Below the pieces are notes generated by a model. That model was not told the DNA's origin. It made no database searches and saw only the letters and a program-made list of their open reading frames with translations. Of a stretch of DNA of 64,000 nucleotides, positions 9,044 through 15,676 are shown piece after piece (the first letter of the stretch is position 1; every line of letters starts with the position of its first letter). The stretch spans positions 1 to 64,000 of the forward strand of contig JBAXIO010000012.1 in the NCBI GenBank assembly GCA_037138335.1, in the 5' to 3' direction. The stretch is from CAIRDP01 sp037138335. Its GTDB lineage: Bacteria; Bacteroidota; Bacteroidia; Bacteroidales; FEN-979. Position numbers and translations under genes: made by a program.

Positions 9044-9694
9044 ATGAAAACGGTATCATTGAGCGGCTCCCTCAGGGGAAGCGTAGGGAAAAAAGATGCC
9101 AAATTACAGCGCCGGGCGGGTAAAATCCCCTGTGTACTGTATGGTGGAACCGAACAGATCCACTTCGTGGCAGACGAAAAAAGTTTTTCCAAAATCCTGT
9201 TCACACCTGAAGTCAATATTATAAAAATAACGATTGACGGTAAAGAATACGACACCATTTACCAGGAGATCCAGTTCCACCCGGTAACCGATAAGCTGTT
9301 GCATGTCGATTTCCTGCAATTGTCGCCCGACAAACCGGTGACCATTGCAATCCCGGTTAAATCAGAAGGAGTGTCACCTGGTGTTCTCAAAGGCGGACGC
9401 CTTGAGAAAAAATTGCGCAAGGTGAAGATCAAGGCTCTTGCAAAAGACCTGCCTGAATTCATCATGATCAACATCAGTTCGATGGAAATCGGTGATTCAG
9501 TGAAGGTCGGTGACCTTAAGATCGATAACGTAACATTCCTTGATGCATCGAATAACGTGGTCATTGCAGTTCGCACTGCCCGCCAGGTTATCGAGGAAGT
9601 TGTTCCTGGTGCTGAAGCTGCTGCTGAAGGCGCTGAAGGTGCTGAGAAGAAAGAAGAAGGGAAGAAGGAAGAAGGCAAGAAGGAAGGAAAGTAA
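9044..9694 (+). CDS. rplY: 50S ribosomal protein L25/general stress protein Ctc
   Basis: Binds 5S rRNA in the large ribosomal subunit. Start set at 9044 by the promoter position and by homology (MKTVSLSGSLRGSVGKKDA). The 216 residues contain the N-terminal 5S-binding domain (RRAGKIPCVLYGG) and the C-terminal Ctc/TL5 beta domain (ILHVDFLQL-like text, VKVGDLK), then an alanine/glutamate-rich stretch and a charged tail of repeated EEGKK units not essential to the fold. It precedes a clear terminator and is likely monocistronic. Confidence 0.95.
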   Translation: MKTVSLSGSLRGSVGKKDAKLQRRAGKIPCVLYGGTEQIHFVADEKSFSKILFTPEVNIIKITIDGKEYDTIYQEIQFHPVTDKLLHVDFLQLSPDKPVTIAIPVKSEGVSPGVLKGGRLEKKLRKVKIKALAKDLPEFIMINISSMEIGDSVKVGDLKIDNVTFLDASNNVVIAVRTARQVIEEVVPGAEAAAEGAEGAEKKEEGKKEEGKKEGK

Positions 9695-9722
9695 TCCCTT
9701 ATTCAAACATAATACTGTAAAG

Positions 9723-9748
9723 ACGCCGGGCGAAAGTCCGGCGTTTTT
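9723..9748 (+). terminator. Rho-independent terminator of rplY
   Basis: ACGCCGG (9723-9729) pairs with CCGGCGT (9738-9744) around an 8-base loop and is followed by TTTTTGTTTT. Confidence 0.85.
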
Positions 9749-9768
9749 GTTTTATCAACCTGGCAGAT

Positions 9769-10935
9769 CTAATTCCTCGGCTTCCATGCCCTGTATTCAG
9801 GGGCTTCGCCGAATTGTTTGGGAACCTCACCTTTATGAACTGATTTCCCCAGCAGGTTCTCTATGGCCTGGAATTTCCTCTGTTCTTTCGGACTGATGAA
9901 TGTGACAGCTATGCCTGAAGCCGCGGCACGTGCGGTTCGCCCGATACGGTGGATGTAATCCTCGGCGTCGTGGGGCACATCGTAATTGACTACCATGTCG
10001 ATGTTTTCGACGTCGATCCCGCGGGATACGATATCGGTCGCCACAAGTACATTCAGGGTTCTGTTGCGGAAACGGTTAAGCACCTCTTCCCTCTCCTTTT
10101 GTTCCAGGTCGCTGTGTATCTCCGATACGTTAAGCCCCATCTGCTGAAGGGCCCGGCTAAGTATCTTCGTCGAACTTTTGGTTGAACAGAACACGAGAAC
10201 AGTGCGCCCTTTTGCCCCCTGCAACAGGTACTGGGTCAGGGGCAGCTTCTGGTTGTCGTAAACCGAATAGGCCAGCTGAAGAATCTTCTCGGCCGGTTTT
10301 GACATCGCGATGTTGATCTCGACAGGGTTTTTCAGGATCTTCTGGGCCATCTGCCTGATCCCTTTGGGCATGGTTGCCGAGAACATCAGGGTTTGCCTTT
10401 CTTTCGGCAGCAGGTTCACGAGCTTCATGATATCATCATAGAAGCCCATATCGAGCATGCGGTCGGCCTCATCAAGGACCAGGCATTCCACATTGGAGAA
10501 ATCCACATAACCCATATTCACATGGGCGATCATCCTTCCCGGGGTGCATATCACCAGGTCGGAACCCTCGGTTAGCGCCTGTTTCTCGCGGCTGAAGACC
10601 ATGCCTTCGGTACCTCCGTAAATAGCGATGGAACTCACAGGGGTGAAGTAGGACAGCCCTTCCATATGCTGGTCGATCTGGACTGCAAGTTCACGTGTAG
10701 GCACAATCACCAGGGCTCTCACATTTCCCTTGCTTTCGCCTGTCATTATTTTCTGGATGAGCGGAAGAAGGAAGGCGGCCGTCTTGCCGGTCCCGGTTTG
10801 CGCAGTACCGATCAGGTCCATTCCCTGAAGGATCACAGGTATAGCCTGTTCCTGAATAGGGGTGGCGTTTTCAAATCCCAAAGCGCGGATTCCTTCACGC
10901 AGGTCAGGCTCAAAGCCAAATTCATCAAAATTCAT
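9769..10935 (-). CDS. DEAD-box ATP-dependent RNA helicase (RhlE-like)
   Basis: Unwinds short RNA duplexes in ribosome assembly or RNA turnover. The 388 residues contain the Q motif (ATPIQEQAIP), motif I AQTGTGKT (45-52), motif Ia PTRELA, motif II D155EAD158, motif III SAT (186-188) and HRIGRTAR near residue 336. The C-terminal tail is short and lacks a DbpA-type or basic RNA-binding extension, so it is a minimal-core helicase. Its ATG overlaps the TGA of the upstream nitroreductase gene as ATGA, suggesting translational coupling. Confidence 0.95.
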   Translation of the reverse strand: MNFDEFGFEPDLREGIRALGFENATPIQEQAIPVILQGMDLIGTAQTGTGKTAAFLLPLIQKIMTGESKGNVRALVIVPTRELAVQIDQHMEGLSYFTPVSSIAIYGGTEGMVFSREKQALTEGSDLVICTPGRMIAHVNMGYVDFSNVECLVLDEADRMLDMGFYDDIMKLVNLLPKERQTLMFSATMPKGIRQMAQKILKNPVEINIAMSKPAEKILQLAYSVYDNQKLPLTQYLLQGAKGRTVLVFCSTKSSTKILSRALQQMGLNVSEIHSDLEQKEREEVLNRFRNRTLNVLVATDIVSRGIDVENIDMVVNYDVPHDAEDYIHRIGRTARAAASGIAVTFISPKEQRKFQAIENLLGKSVHKGEVPKQFGEAPEYRAWKPRN

Positions 10936-11480
10936 ACGTAACTGTTATATGAGCATATCTGCTCTTTGTTCTTCCGGATCTTCTGCCGTATTTCGGTTTT
11001 TGCAGGATAACCAACTGTTATGATCAGCTCTGCCCTTTTCTTTTTAGGAATACCCAAGAGCTGTTTTACTTTCGATTCATCAAACCAGCCCATGATACAA
11101 GTCCCCAGTCCTTCATCGGCAGCCTGGAGGCAGAAGTGCTCCGCAGCTATCCCTACATCCATCAAAGTGTATGGCTTATCCTTTAAAACGGTGCCGAGTT
11201 TTGAAGTGAGGTTGGGTTCTTCCCTTACAATAACAACCATCACAGGTGCCTGCCTGGTGAAATGGTTAAAACCGAGCAATTTGGCCGAAGCCGCATCGGC
11301 AACTTTATTTTTAAGTTCAGGATCGGTCACAACAACAAGCTTCCATGGCTGTGCATTGCATGCCGAAGGGGCAAGCCTCACCGCTTCGATACAACGTTCG
11401 AGCTTGTCGGGCTCAAGCGGGCGGTTCGAATCATAGGCCCTTGTACTCTGGCGTTTGGAAACAAGTTCAAGAAAAGTCAT
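10932..11480 (-). CDS. Nitroreductase family protein (small, FMN-dependent)
   Basis: 182 residues starting at ATG 11480 (MTFLELVSKRQSTRAYD). The FMN-binding start RQSTRAYD, the loop APSACNAQPWKLVVV and a C-terminal GYPAKTE typify the family, which reduces nitro compounds, quinones or flavins with NAD(P)H. The substrate is unknown. The next gene is translationally coupled (ATGA overlap). A strong TAnnTTTG element ends only three bases before the ATG, which would make the message nearly leaderless. Confidence 0.88.
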   Translation of the reverse strand: MTFLELVSKRQSTRAYDSNRPLEPDKLERCIEAVRLAPSACNAQPWKLVVVTDPELKNKVADAASAKLLGFNHFTRQAPVMVVIVREEPNLTSKLGTVLKDKPYTLMDVGIAAEHFCLQAADEGLGTCIMGWFDESKVKQLLGIPKKKRAELIITVGYPAKTEIRQKIRKNKEQICSYNSYV

Positions 11481-11483
11481 ATG

Positions 11484-11513
11484 CAAAGATACGCTTTTCA
11501 GCCTGAAGATCAA
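11484..11513 (-). promoter_or_regulatory. Promoter of the nitroreductase-helicase pair
   Basis: On the minus strand TTG (11513-11511), a 19-base spacer and TATCTTTG (11491-11484), an exact TAnnTTTG. The start codon begins at 11480, so little or no 5' leader is expected. Confidence 0.55.
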
Positions 11514-11530
11514 TCAAACAAGCCCGGGAT

Positions 11531-11599
11531 GGTGAATCGTGAACAGTGAACGGTGAACAGAATGATCTTACAGTCACCAGTCACTGTTCACTGTTCACG
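11531..11599. repeat. GTGAACA-type heptamer array, inverted
   Basis: Seven-base words GTGAATC GTGAACA GTGAACG GTGAACA are followed after a short spacer by CAGTCAC CAGTCAC TGTTCAC TGTTCAC, their inverse type, so the array can fold into a hairpin. Its right end contains the TGA stop (11597-11595) of the EthD-like gene. Confidence 0.85.
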
Positions 11600-12302
11600 A
11601 CCTGAAAACAACTTCCCTCACAAGGTAGGTCTCTATCGTTTTATAATCCAGGAAAGCATTGGTATCCTTATAAACCTCTATCATCCGGGGAATGATGATA
11701 ACAGGGTTTCCGAAAAACCTGAACGGGTTAAGCAGGTGCATCCGCAATTTGAAATGCTCTTCAACAATTCCTTCCCAGTGCTCGTTGCTTTCAGAATGTG
11801 AATCCAGCACCACATTACGGTTGTAATGCCATAAGGGATGTACCTTCAGCGACAAAGGCGTGTGGCTGTTATGCCAGAGGTCAAGAAAGGTTTCACGGCT
11901 TATTCCTGGCTTCCTGCTGAACAAAGTCAGAAGGCAAACTCCGGGTGTTATTTCAAGATCAGGCCAGGTCTTCCGGTATTCGACCGGCAGGACTTCCTCC
12001 ACAGAATAAACCCCTGAAAGCCGGCCCGACGGGCTGACTTCATCCGACCTGCAATAGGCGATAAAATTTTGAAGTTCTTCACCGGAAAATCCGCCTTCAA
12101 AATAAATTGAAAGCATACCGACTTTACTTTTCCTGAAAGGGATGATCGATGCCACAGGCGGGGCTGCATCGGTAAAGGTGATGTGGAGCCGGGGCGGATG
12201 GCAAATTTCATCAGCCTTCCCTGCGATCCGGAGCATGAAATCGGTAAATCCCGAGTAGGACATCCGGTACTGGCCCCTGAATATGATCATCAGCTTCTGC
12301 AT
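11595..12302 (-). CDS. EthD-like dimeric alpha/beta-barrel protein
   Basis: 235 residues from ATG 12302 (MQKLMIIFRGQYRMSY); the start is supported by a TATCTTTG element 16 bases upstream. Two ferredoxin-like halves are suggested, and the second carries an EthD-type segment, FLDLWHNSHTPLSLKVHPLWHYNRN. EthD-family proteins assist oxidative degradation or act as small cofactor-free enzymes; no specific reaction can be given. It is probably soluble and cytosolic. Its stop codon lies inside a heptamer repeat. Confidence 0.6.
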   Translation of the reverse strand: MQKLMIIFRGQYRMSYSGFTDFMLRIAGKADEICHPPRLHITFTDAAPPVASIIPFRKSKVGMLSIYFEGGFSGEELQNFIAYCRSDEVSPSGRLSGVYSVEEVLPVEYRKTWPDLEITPGVCLLTLFSRKPGISRETFLDLWHNSHTPLSLKVHPLWHYNRNVVLDSHSESNEHWEGIVEEHFKLRMHLLNPFRFFGNPVIIIPRMIEVYKDTNAFLDYKTIETYLVREVVFRS

Positions 12303-12318
12303 AATTTTAGCTTCAATG

Positions 12319-12326
12319 CAAAGATA
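12319..12326 (-). promoter_or_regulatory. -7 element of the EthD-like gene
   Basis: TATCTTTG on the minus strand, an exact TAnnTTTG, 16 bases before the ATG. No clear -33 TTG at the usual distance. Confidence 0.4.
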
Positions 12327-12534
12327 AAAACAATGCAGAAATCTGAAGGGTCTTAAACCTTCCTTCCTTACTTCTTTGAGAACCTGGCTGTGCATAAGGA
12401 TCCCCCTCCGGGAGAATTCAACGCCACATTAATTTATCAGGCCTGCCCCTAAAGTCAATATTTCTGTTAATTTTGAAAGCAATTCTGATCTTTAACTCAG
12501 ATCGTCTGCGGATGACATTAATCTTTTTATACAC

Positions 12535-13122
12535 ATGAAATACCTTATCGTCGGGCTCGGGAATACAGGGGATGAATATGAAGACACCCGCCACAATATT
12601 GGTTTTATTGTTGCCGACGCCCTCGCACAGGAAGGCAAGGCGGTATTTAAAGCCGAACGCCACGCCGCAATGACAAAACTGTCGGTTAAAGGTCGCATCA
12701 TGGTTGTGATCAAACCCACGACTTTTATGAATCTCAGCGGAAAAGCCGTAAGATACTGGATGCAAAAGGAAGATATCCCGCTTGAAAATATCCTGGTCAT
12801 TGTGGATGACCTGGCCCTTCCCCTGGGCGCCCTGAGGATGCGCAAAAAGGGCAGCGACGGGGGGCATAACGGACTTATAAGTATAATCGAACATATCGAA
12901 TCCACTGATTTTACCCGTATAAGGTTCGGCATCGGGAATGATTTTGCCAAAGGATACCAGGTTGACTATGTGCTCGGCCGATGGACCGGTGAAGAAACAA
13001 AGACACTTATCCCAAGGGTGAAAGAAGCGGTTGAGATGATCAGGAGTTTTGTGCTGATCGGCCCCGAAGGTACGATGAATGTGTTTAATAAACGGGGGGA
13101 AGGGAAAGACCCCAAGGAGTGA
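12535..13122 (+). CDS. pth: Peptidyl-tRNA hydrolase
   Basis: Releases tRNA from peptidyl-tRNA that drops off ribosomes. The 195 residues match bacterial Pth. Visible motifs are the N-terminal GLGN (Asn10), RHNIGF with catalytic His20, TFMNLSG (~residues 62-68), VDDLALPLG (~90) and GSDGGHNGL (~107). The frame ends in KDPKE with a TGA that begins a short heptamer repeat. The following amidase gene starts 37 bases on. Confidence 0.96.
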   Translation: MKYLIVGLGNTGDEYEDTRHNIGFIVADALAQEGKAVFKAERHAAMTKLSVKGRIMVVIKPTTFMNLSGKAVRYWMQKEDIPLENILVIVDDLALPLGALRMRKKGSDGGHNGLISIIEHIESTDFTRIRFGIGNDFAKGYQVDYVLGRWTGEETKTLIPRVKEAVEMIRSFVLIGPEGTMNVFNKRGEGKDPKE

Positions 13123-13137
13123 TTTACGATTGACGAA
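13121..13137 (+). repeat. Short ATTTACG heptamer pair at the pth stop
   Basis: Words GATTTACG ATTGACG begin at the pth TGA. The word is the complement of CGTAAAT, tandem at 42045-42070 between nuoA and nuoB. Confidence 0.45.
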
Positions 13138-13159
13138 GGATTAAGTTTTAACAATTAGA

Positions 13160-13945
13160 ATGGTTCTCGGGTTTGTACAGTTTGGCCCGGTTTTCGGGGA
13201 AAAAGAGCAGAACTTCAGGGTGGTTGAGAAACTGCTGACCGGCTGCAAAGCAGAACTTATTGTGCTTCCCGAACTCTTTGCCACCGGATATGCTTTCCAG
13301 AGTAAGAAAGAAGCGGCGTCCCTTTCGGAGGTTCATTGTGAAGAAACAAGCCTTTTTCTAAAGCATATTGCAGGGATTTGCAATGCAACGGTCGTGGGAG
13401 GCTTTATCGAACGGGAAAACACTGAGCTTTATAATTCCGCCATGATGGTTGATGCTACAGGGATCATCGGCATATACCGTAAACTTCATTTGTTCAATAA
13501 GGAGAAATTATGGTTTTCTCCCGGGAACAGGGCTCCCCGGATCTTTACCGTAAAGGGTGTGAACATCGGCATGATGATCTGTTTCGACTGGATCTTCCCT
13601 GAAACCTGCCGCACCATTGCCCTGGGAGGTGCCCAGGTCATAGCCCATCCGTCAAACCTGGTGCTTCCATGGGCCCAGCAGGCTATGATCACCCGCTGCC
13701 TTGAAAACAGGGTATTCGCAGTTACAGCCAACCGCACAGGAAGGGAACAAAGGGGAGAAGATGATTTCACCTTCACAGGCCAGAGCCAGGTAACCGGCGT
13801 CAGGGGCGAAGTCCTTGCTCTTGCCGATGATAATACGCCCTGCGTATTGATGGCCGGGATAGATCCTAAACAGGCAACCGATAAATCGGTCAATCGGTAT
13901 AACGACCTGATCGCCGACCGTAGAAGCAATTTTTATCAGCTGTGA
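13160..13945 (+). CDS. Carbon-nitrogen hydrolase (nitrilase superfamily amidase)
   Basis: 261 residues with the Glu-Lys-Cys triad of the nitrilase superfamily: Glu38 in LPELFATGY, Lys108 in YRKLHLF and Cys141 in MMICFDWIFPE. Length and motifs fit omega-amidase or predicted amidohydrolase (YafV/Nit-like) members that deaminate 2-oxo acid amides or damaged metabolites. No signal peptide, so cytosolic. It follows pth on the same strand and may be cotranscribed with it. The exact substrate cannot be read from sequence. Confidence 0.88.
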   Translation: MVLGFVQFGPVFGEKEQNFRVVEKLLTGCKAELIVLPELFATGYAFQSKKEAASLSEVHCEETSLFLKHIAGICNATVVGGFIERENTELYNSAMMVDATGIIGIYRKLHLFNKEKLWFSPGNRAPRIFTVKGVNIGMMICFDWIFPETCRTIALGGAQVIAHPSNLVLPWAQQAMITRCLENRVFAVTANRTGREQRGEDDFTFTGQSQVTGVRGEVLALADDNTPCVLMAGIDPKQATDKSVNRYNDLIADRRSNFYQL

Positions 13946-13983
13946 AAAATCCGGACTGCCCTCGGGGTTTGTCAGCAGTCTTC

Positions 13984-14012
13984 AACCACCAGTCACCATT
14001 CACCATTCACCA
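13984..14012. repeat. CAGTCAC/CATTCAC heptamer array
   Basis: Words CAACCAC CAGTCAC CATTCAC CATTCAC CAT in tandem. On the minus strand it begins 6 bases after the TGA of the YdcF-like gene. Confidence 0.8.
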
Positions 14013-14018
14013 TCTTGC

Positions 14019-14786
14019 TCATATCCACCCCTGAACCCAGTAATATCCCAGCGCAAACATTTCCCTTAAAAGAAGTTCCTCGTAGTGCAGCTGTGTCCAG
14101 AACTGGTACCTCAGGGTGATATTGCTGCCTATGTCGGGAACCCAGCGTCTCCCTCCCAGCCTGCGGCCCTGGAAGGAGAGGTCTGATTCAATGGCTTCTT
14201 CAAATGCAGGAATAGCATCAATCCTCATAAATCCTGCTTTTTTAAATGTAAGCACCGCGCGGTAAATATGCTCGGGAGAAGATACAAGGAGAATAGAAGG
14301 ATTGAATGTCGAACATTGAACATTGAGTGTTGAATGTTGAAATAATTTGCTTTTCGATATTCGTTGTTCAATGTTCGATATTATTTTCAAGATGTTCAAT
14401 GCCTCGGCCCTGGTGTTTGTCCCGCTGTCTTCAAGCAGTATACGCTCAGCAGCGATGCCGCGGATAGTAAGCTCTTTTTTCATGCCGTTGATGGAACTCA
14501 GGCTGTCACCGGTTTTTCCCGGAAGTGCAACAATTACTTTTGCACGTGTAAAATAATTCGCAGTTTTCGCTGCATACCAGCAACGCATCAGTCCGCTCTC
14601 GCTGGGCATCCCTCCCCCTCCCAGCACCACTATATAATCGGGAGGCCTGTTCACCCCCGCCCTTGACATGCTGAGCCCGTACCACATCCAGAAAGGGGCT
14701 GAAGTAAACGCAAGAAGGATGAACAGGGTGAACACGCTGCCCATGCTGAAAATAATAATCCTTAAAATTTTAACAAAAACCTTCAT
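14019..14786 (-). CDS. YdcF/SanA-like DUF218 membrane-anchored protein with in-frame repeat insertion
   Basis: 255 residues. An N-terminal membrane segment (about residues 8-30, IIIFSMGSVFTLFILLAF) is followed by the DUF218 core: PDYIVVLGGGG, ALPGKT, RILLEDSGTNTRAEA and ILLVSSPEHIYRAV. The family includes SanA and YdcF and has been linked to envelope integrity and S-adenosylmethionine binding; the role is unsettled. Between NILKI and ILLVSS, residues ~129-162 are encoded by heptamer repeat DNA (14301-14400), giving text such as HSTLNVQCSTFN that is not expected in the family. The frame stays open through the insertion. Confidence 0.8.
   Translation of the reverse strand: MKVFVKILRIIIFSMGSVFTLFILLAFTSAPFWMWYGLSMSRAGVNRPPDYIVVLGGGGMPSESGLMRCWYAAKTANYFTRAKVIVALPGKTGDSLSSINGMKKELTIRGIAAERILLEDSGTNTRAEALNILKIISNIEQRISKSKLFQHSTLNVQCSTFNPSILLVSSPEHIYRAVLTFKKAGFMRIDAIPAFEEAIESDLSFQGRRLGGRRWVPDIGSNITLRYQFWTQLHYEELLLREMFALGYYWVQGWI
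14301..14400. repeat. ATTGAAC-type heptamer array inside the YdcF-like gene
   Basis: Words ATTGAAT GTCGAAC ATTGAAC ATTGAGT GTTGAAT GTTGAAA are followed by inverse-type words TTCGATA TTCGTTG TTCAATG TTCGATA TT. Same word family as at 33911, 34612 and 41444. Unlike those at gene junctions, this copy is translated. Confidence 0.85.
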
Positions 14787-14826
14787 CCTAATAGGTATAA
14801 TTCCCTGTTATTTGCATCTGTTTCCC

Positions 14827-14889
14827 TGGTCACCAGTTCCAGTCACCAGTCACTGTTCAATATTCACCTGTCACTGTTCACCATTCACG
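14827..14889. repeat. Mixed CAGTCAC/TGTTCAC heptamer array
   Basis: Words of the types TGGTCAC CAGTTCC AGTCACCAGTCAC TGTTCAA TATTCAC CTGTCAC TGTTCAC CATTCAC fill the gap between the XRE gene and the YdcF-like gene and contain the XRE stop codon. Confidence 0.8.
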
Positions 14890-15091
14890 TTCTTCCCCCG
14901 TCTTCAAAGATAAAAACTTCCTCGATAGACTTCCCGAAGACCTTTGAAATATCGAAAGCAAGCTTAAGGGAAGGATTATACTTGTTCTTTTCAAGGAACA
15001 CTATGGTTTCCCTCCTTACCCCAACCCTCCTGGCGAGTTCGTCCTGGGTGATGTCAAGCCTGAGGCGAAGTTCCCTTATCCGGTTATTCAT
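14885..15091 (-). CDS. XRE-family helix-turn-helix regulator
   Basis: 68 residues, a single HTH_3 domain: RLRLDITQDELARRVGVRRE followed by TIVFLEKNKYNPSLKLAFDISKVFG. Small regulators of this type (YozG-like) often pair with a membrane protein gene. Here the ATG at 15091 overlaps the end of the 132-residue membrane protein gene by eight bases, so the two are cotranscribed and coupled. Two 16-bp palindromic sites over their promoter are the obvious targets, implying self-repression. Its TGA lies in a heptamer repeat. Confidence 0.88.
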   Translation of the reverse strand: MNNRIRELRLRLDITQDELARRVGVRRETIVFLEKNKYNPSLKLAFDISKVFGKSIEEVFIFEDGGRT

Positions 15092-15482
15092 CTCTCAGCC
15101 CCCTGATCCTGATCACTACCGCTGAAATGATATATACGAATACCATGATCAGCACCCCTGTGCCAAGGATGCCCGAATGGAACCTGACCTGGTGGTTTTC
15201 AGCAATCATCAGCCCAATCCAGACCCAGATCGATATATAAAATGAAATGGACGATGCCTTTACCCTGATCTTTCGTGTAAGTTCATCTTTCAGGGGATCG
15301 CCCTTCCATGCCGACCATGCAGCCGATACTCCCTGGTAGAGGCCGAAAAGGCCGACGATGCTCATGAGAATGCCCTGGACCAGGTCAACCCATGTGTTTT
15401 TCACCATTGGACTTAACAGCATATATAATCCGTCAGCCAATATAAAAAGGGAAAGCCAGGGAAGAATAATATATCTTTTCAT
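15084..15482 (-). CDS. Four-helix membrane protein paired with XRE regulator
   Basis: 132 residues with about four hydrophobic segments (near residues 5-23, 33-52, 78-96 and 102-124) and a charged linker KGDPLKDELTRKIRVKA between the second and third. The layout of a small membrane protein followed by an overlapping XRE gene recalls DUF2178-type pairs in bacteria and archaea. I do not recognise a function. The promoter carries two palindromic operator-like sites. Confidence 0.65.
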   Translation of the reverse strand: MKRYIILPWLSLFILADGLYMLLSPMVKNTWVDLVQGILMSIVGLFGLYQGVSAAWSAWKGDPLKDELTRKIRVKASSISFYISIWVWIGLMIAENHQVRFHSGILGTGVLIMVFVYIISAVVIRIRGLRDE

Positions 15483-15492
15483 GCCTGATAGT

Positions 15493-15529
15493 GTTAAATA
15501 TTTCTAACGCAAAGTTAGATATTTCTAAC
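15493..15529 (-). promoter_or_regulatory. Twin palindromic operator over the XRE/membrane-protein promoter
   Basis: GTTAAATATTTCTAAC (15493-15508) and GTTAGATATTTCTAAC (15514-15529) are near-identical direct copies 21 bp apart, about two helical turns; the second is a GTTAGA/TCTAAC palindrome. On the minus strand TAACTTTG (15517-15510), an exact -7 element, overlaps the second site. A protein bound here would block the promoter. Confidence 0.7.
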
Positions 15530-15633
15530 ATGTAAAGTCAAGCATTTTGAAAAATATTTTTTTAGATCCTGAAAATCAATGTAATTGTATGCCCGGCCAG
15601 AATCCGAAGGAGCATATTCAGGAAAAACTTCCT

Positions 15634-15676
15634 GCAGATCCAGCTACCCAGTTATCCTGCTATCCAGCTATCCTGC
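15634..15676. repeat. ATCCAGCT-type octamer array at the glyS stop
   Basis: Eight-base words ATCCAGCT ACCCAGTT ATCCTGCT ATCCAGCT ATCCTGCC. The TAG stop of glyS (15662-15660) and its last few codons (R-I-A-G) fall inside the array. Confidence 0.75.

Noticed and set aside
11531..11599. Rho-independent terminator for the EthD-like gene
   Set aside because: It can fold into a hairpin, but no T run follows on the minus strand and the same words occur elsewhere without hairpins.
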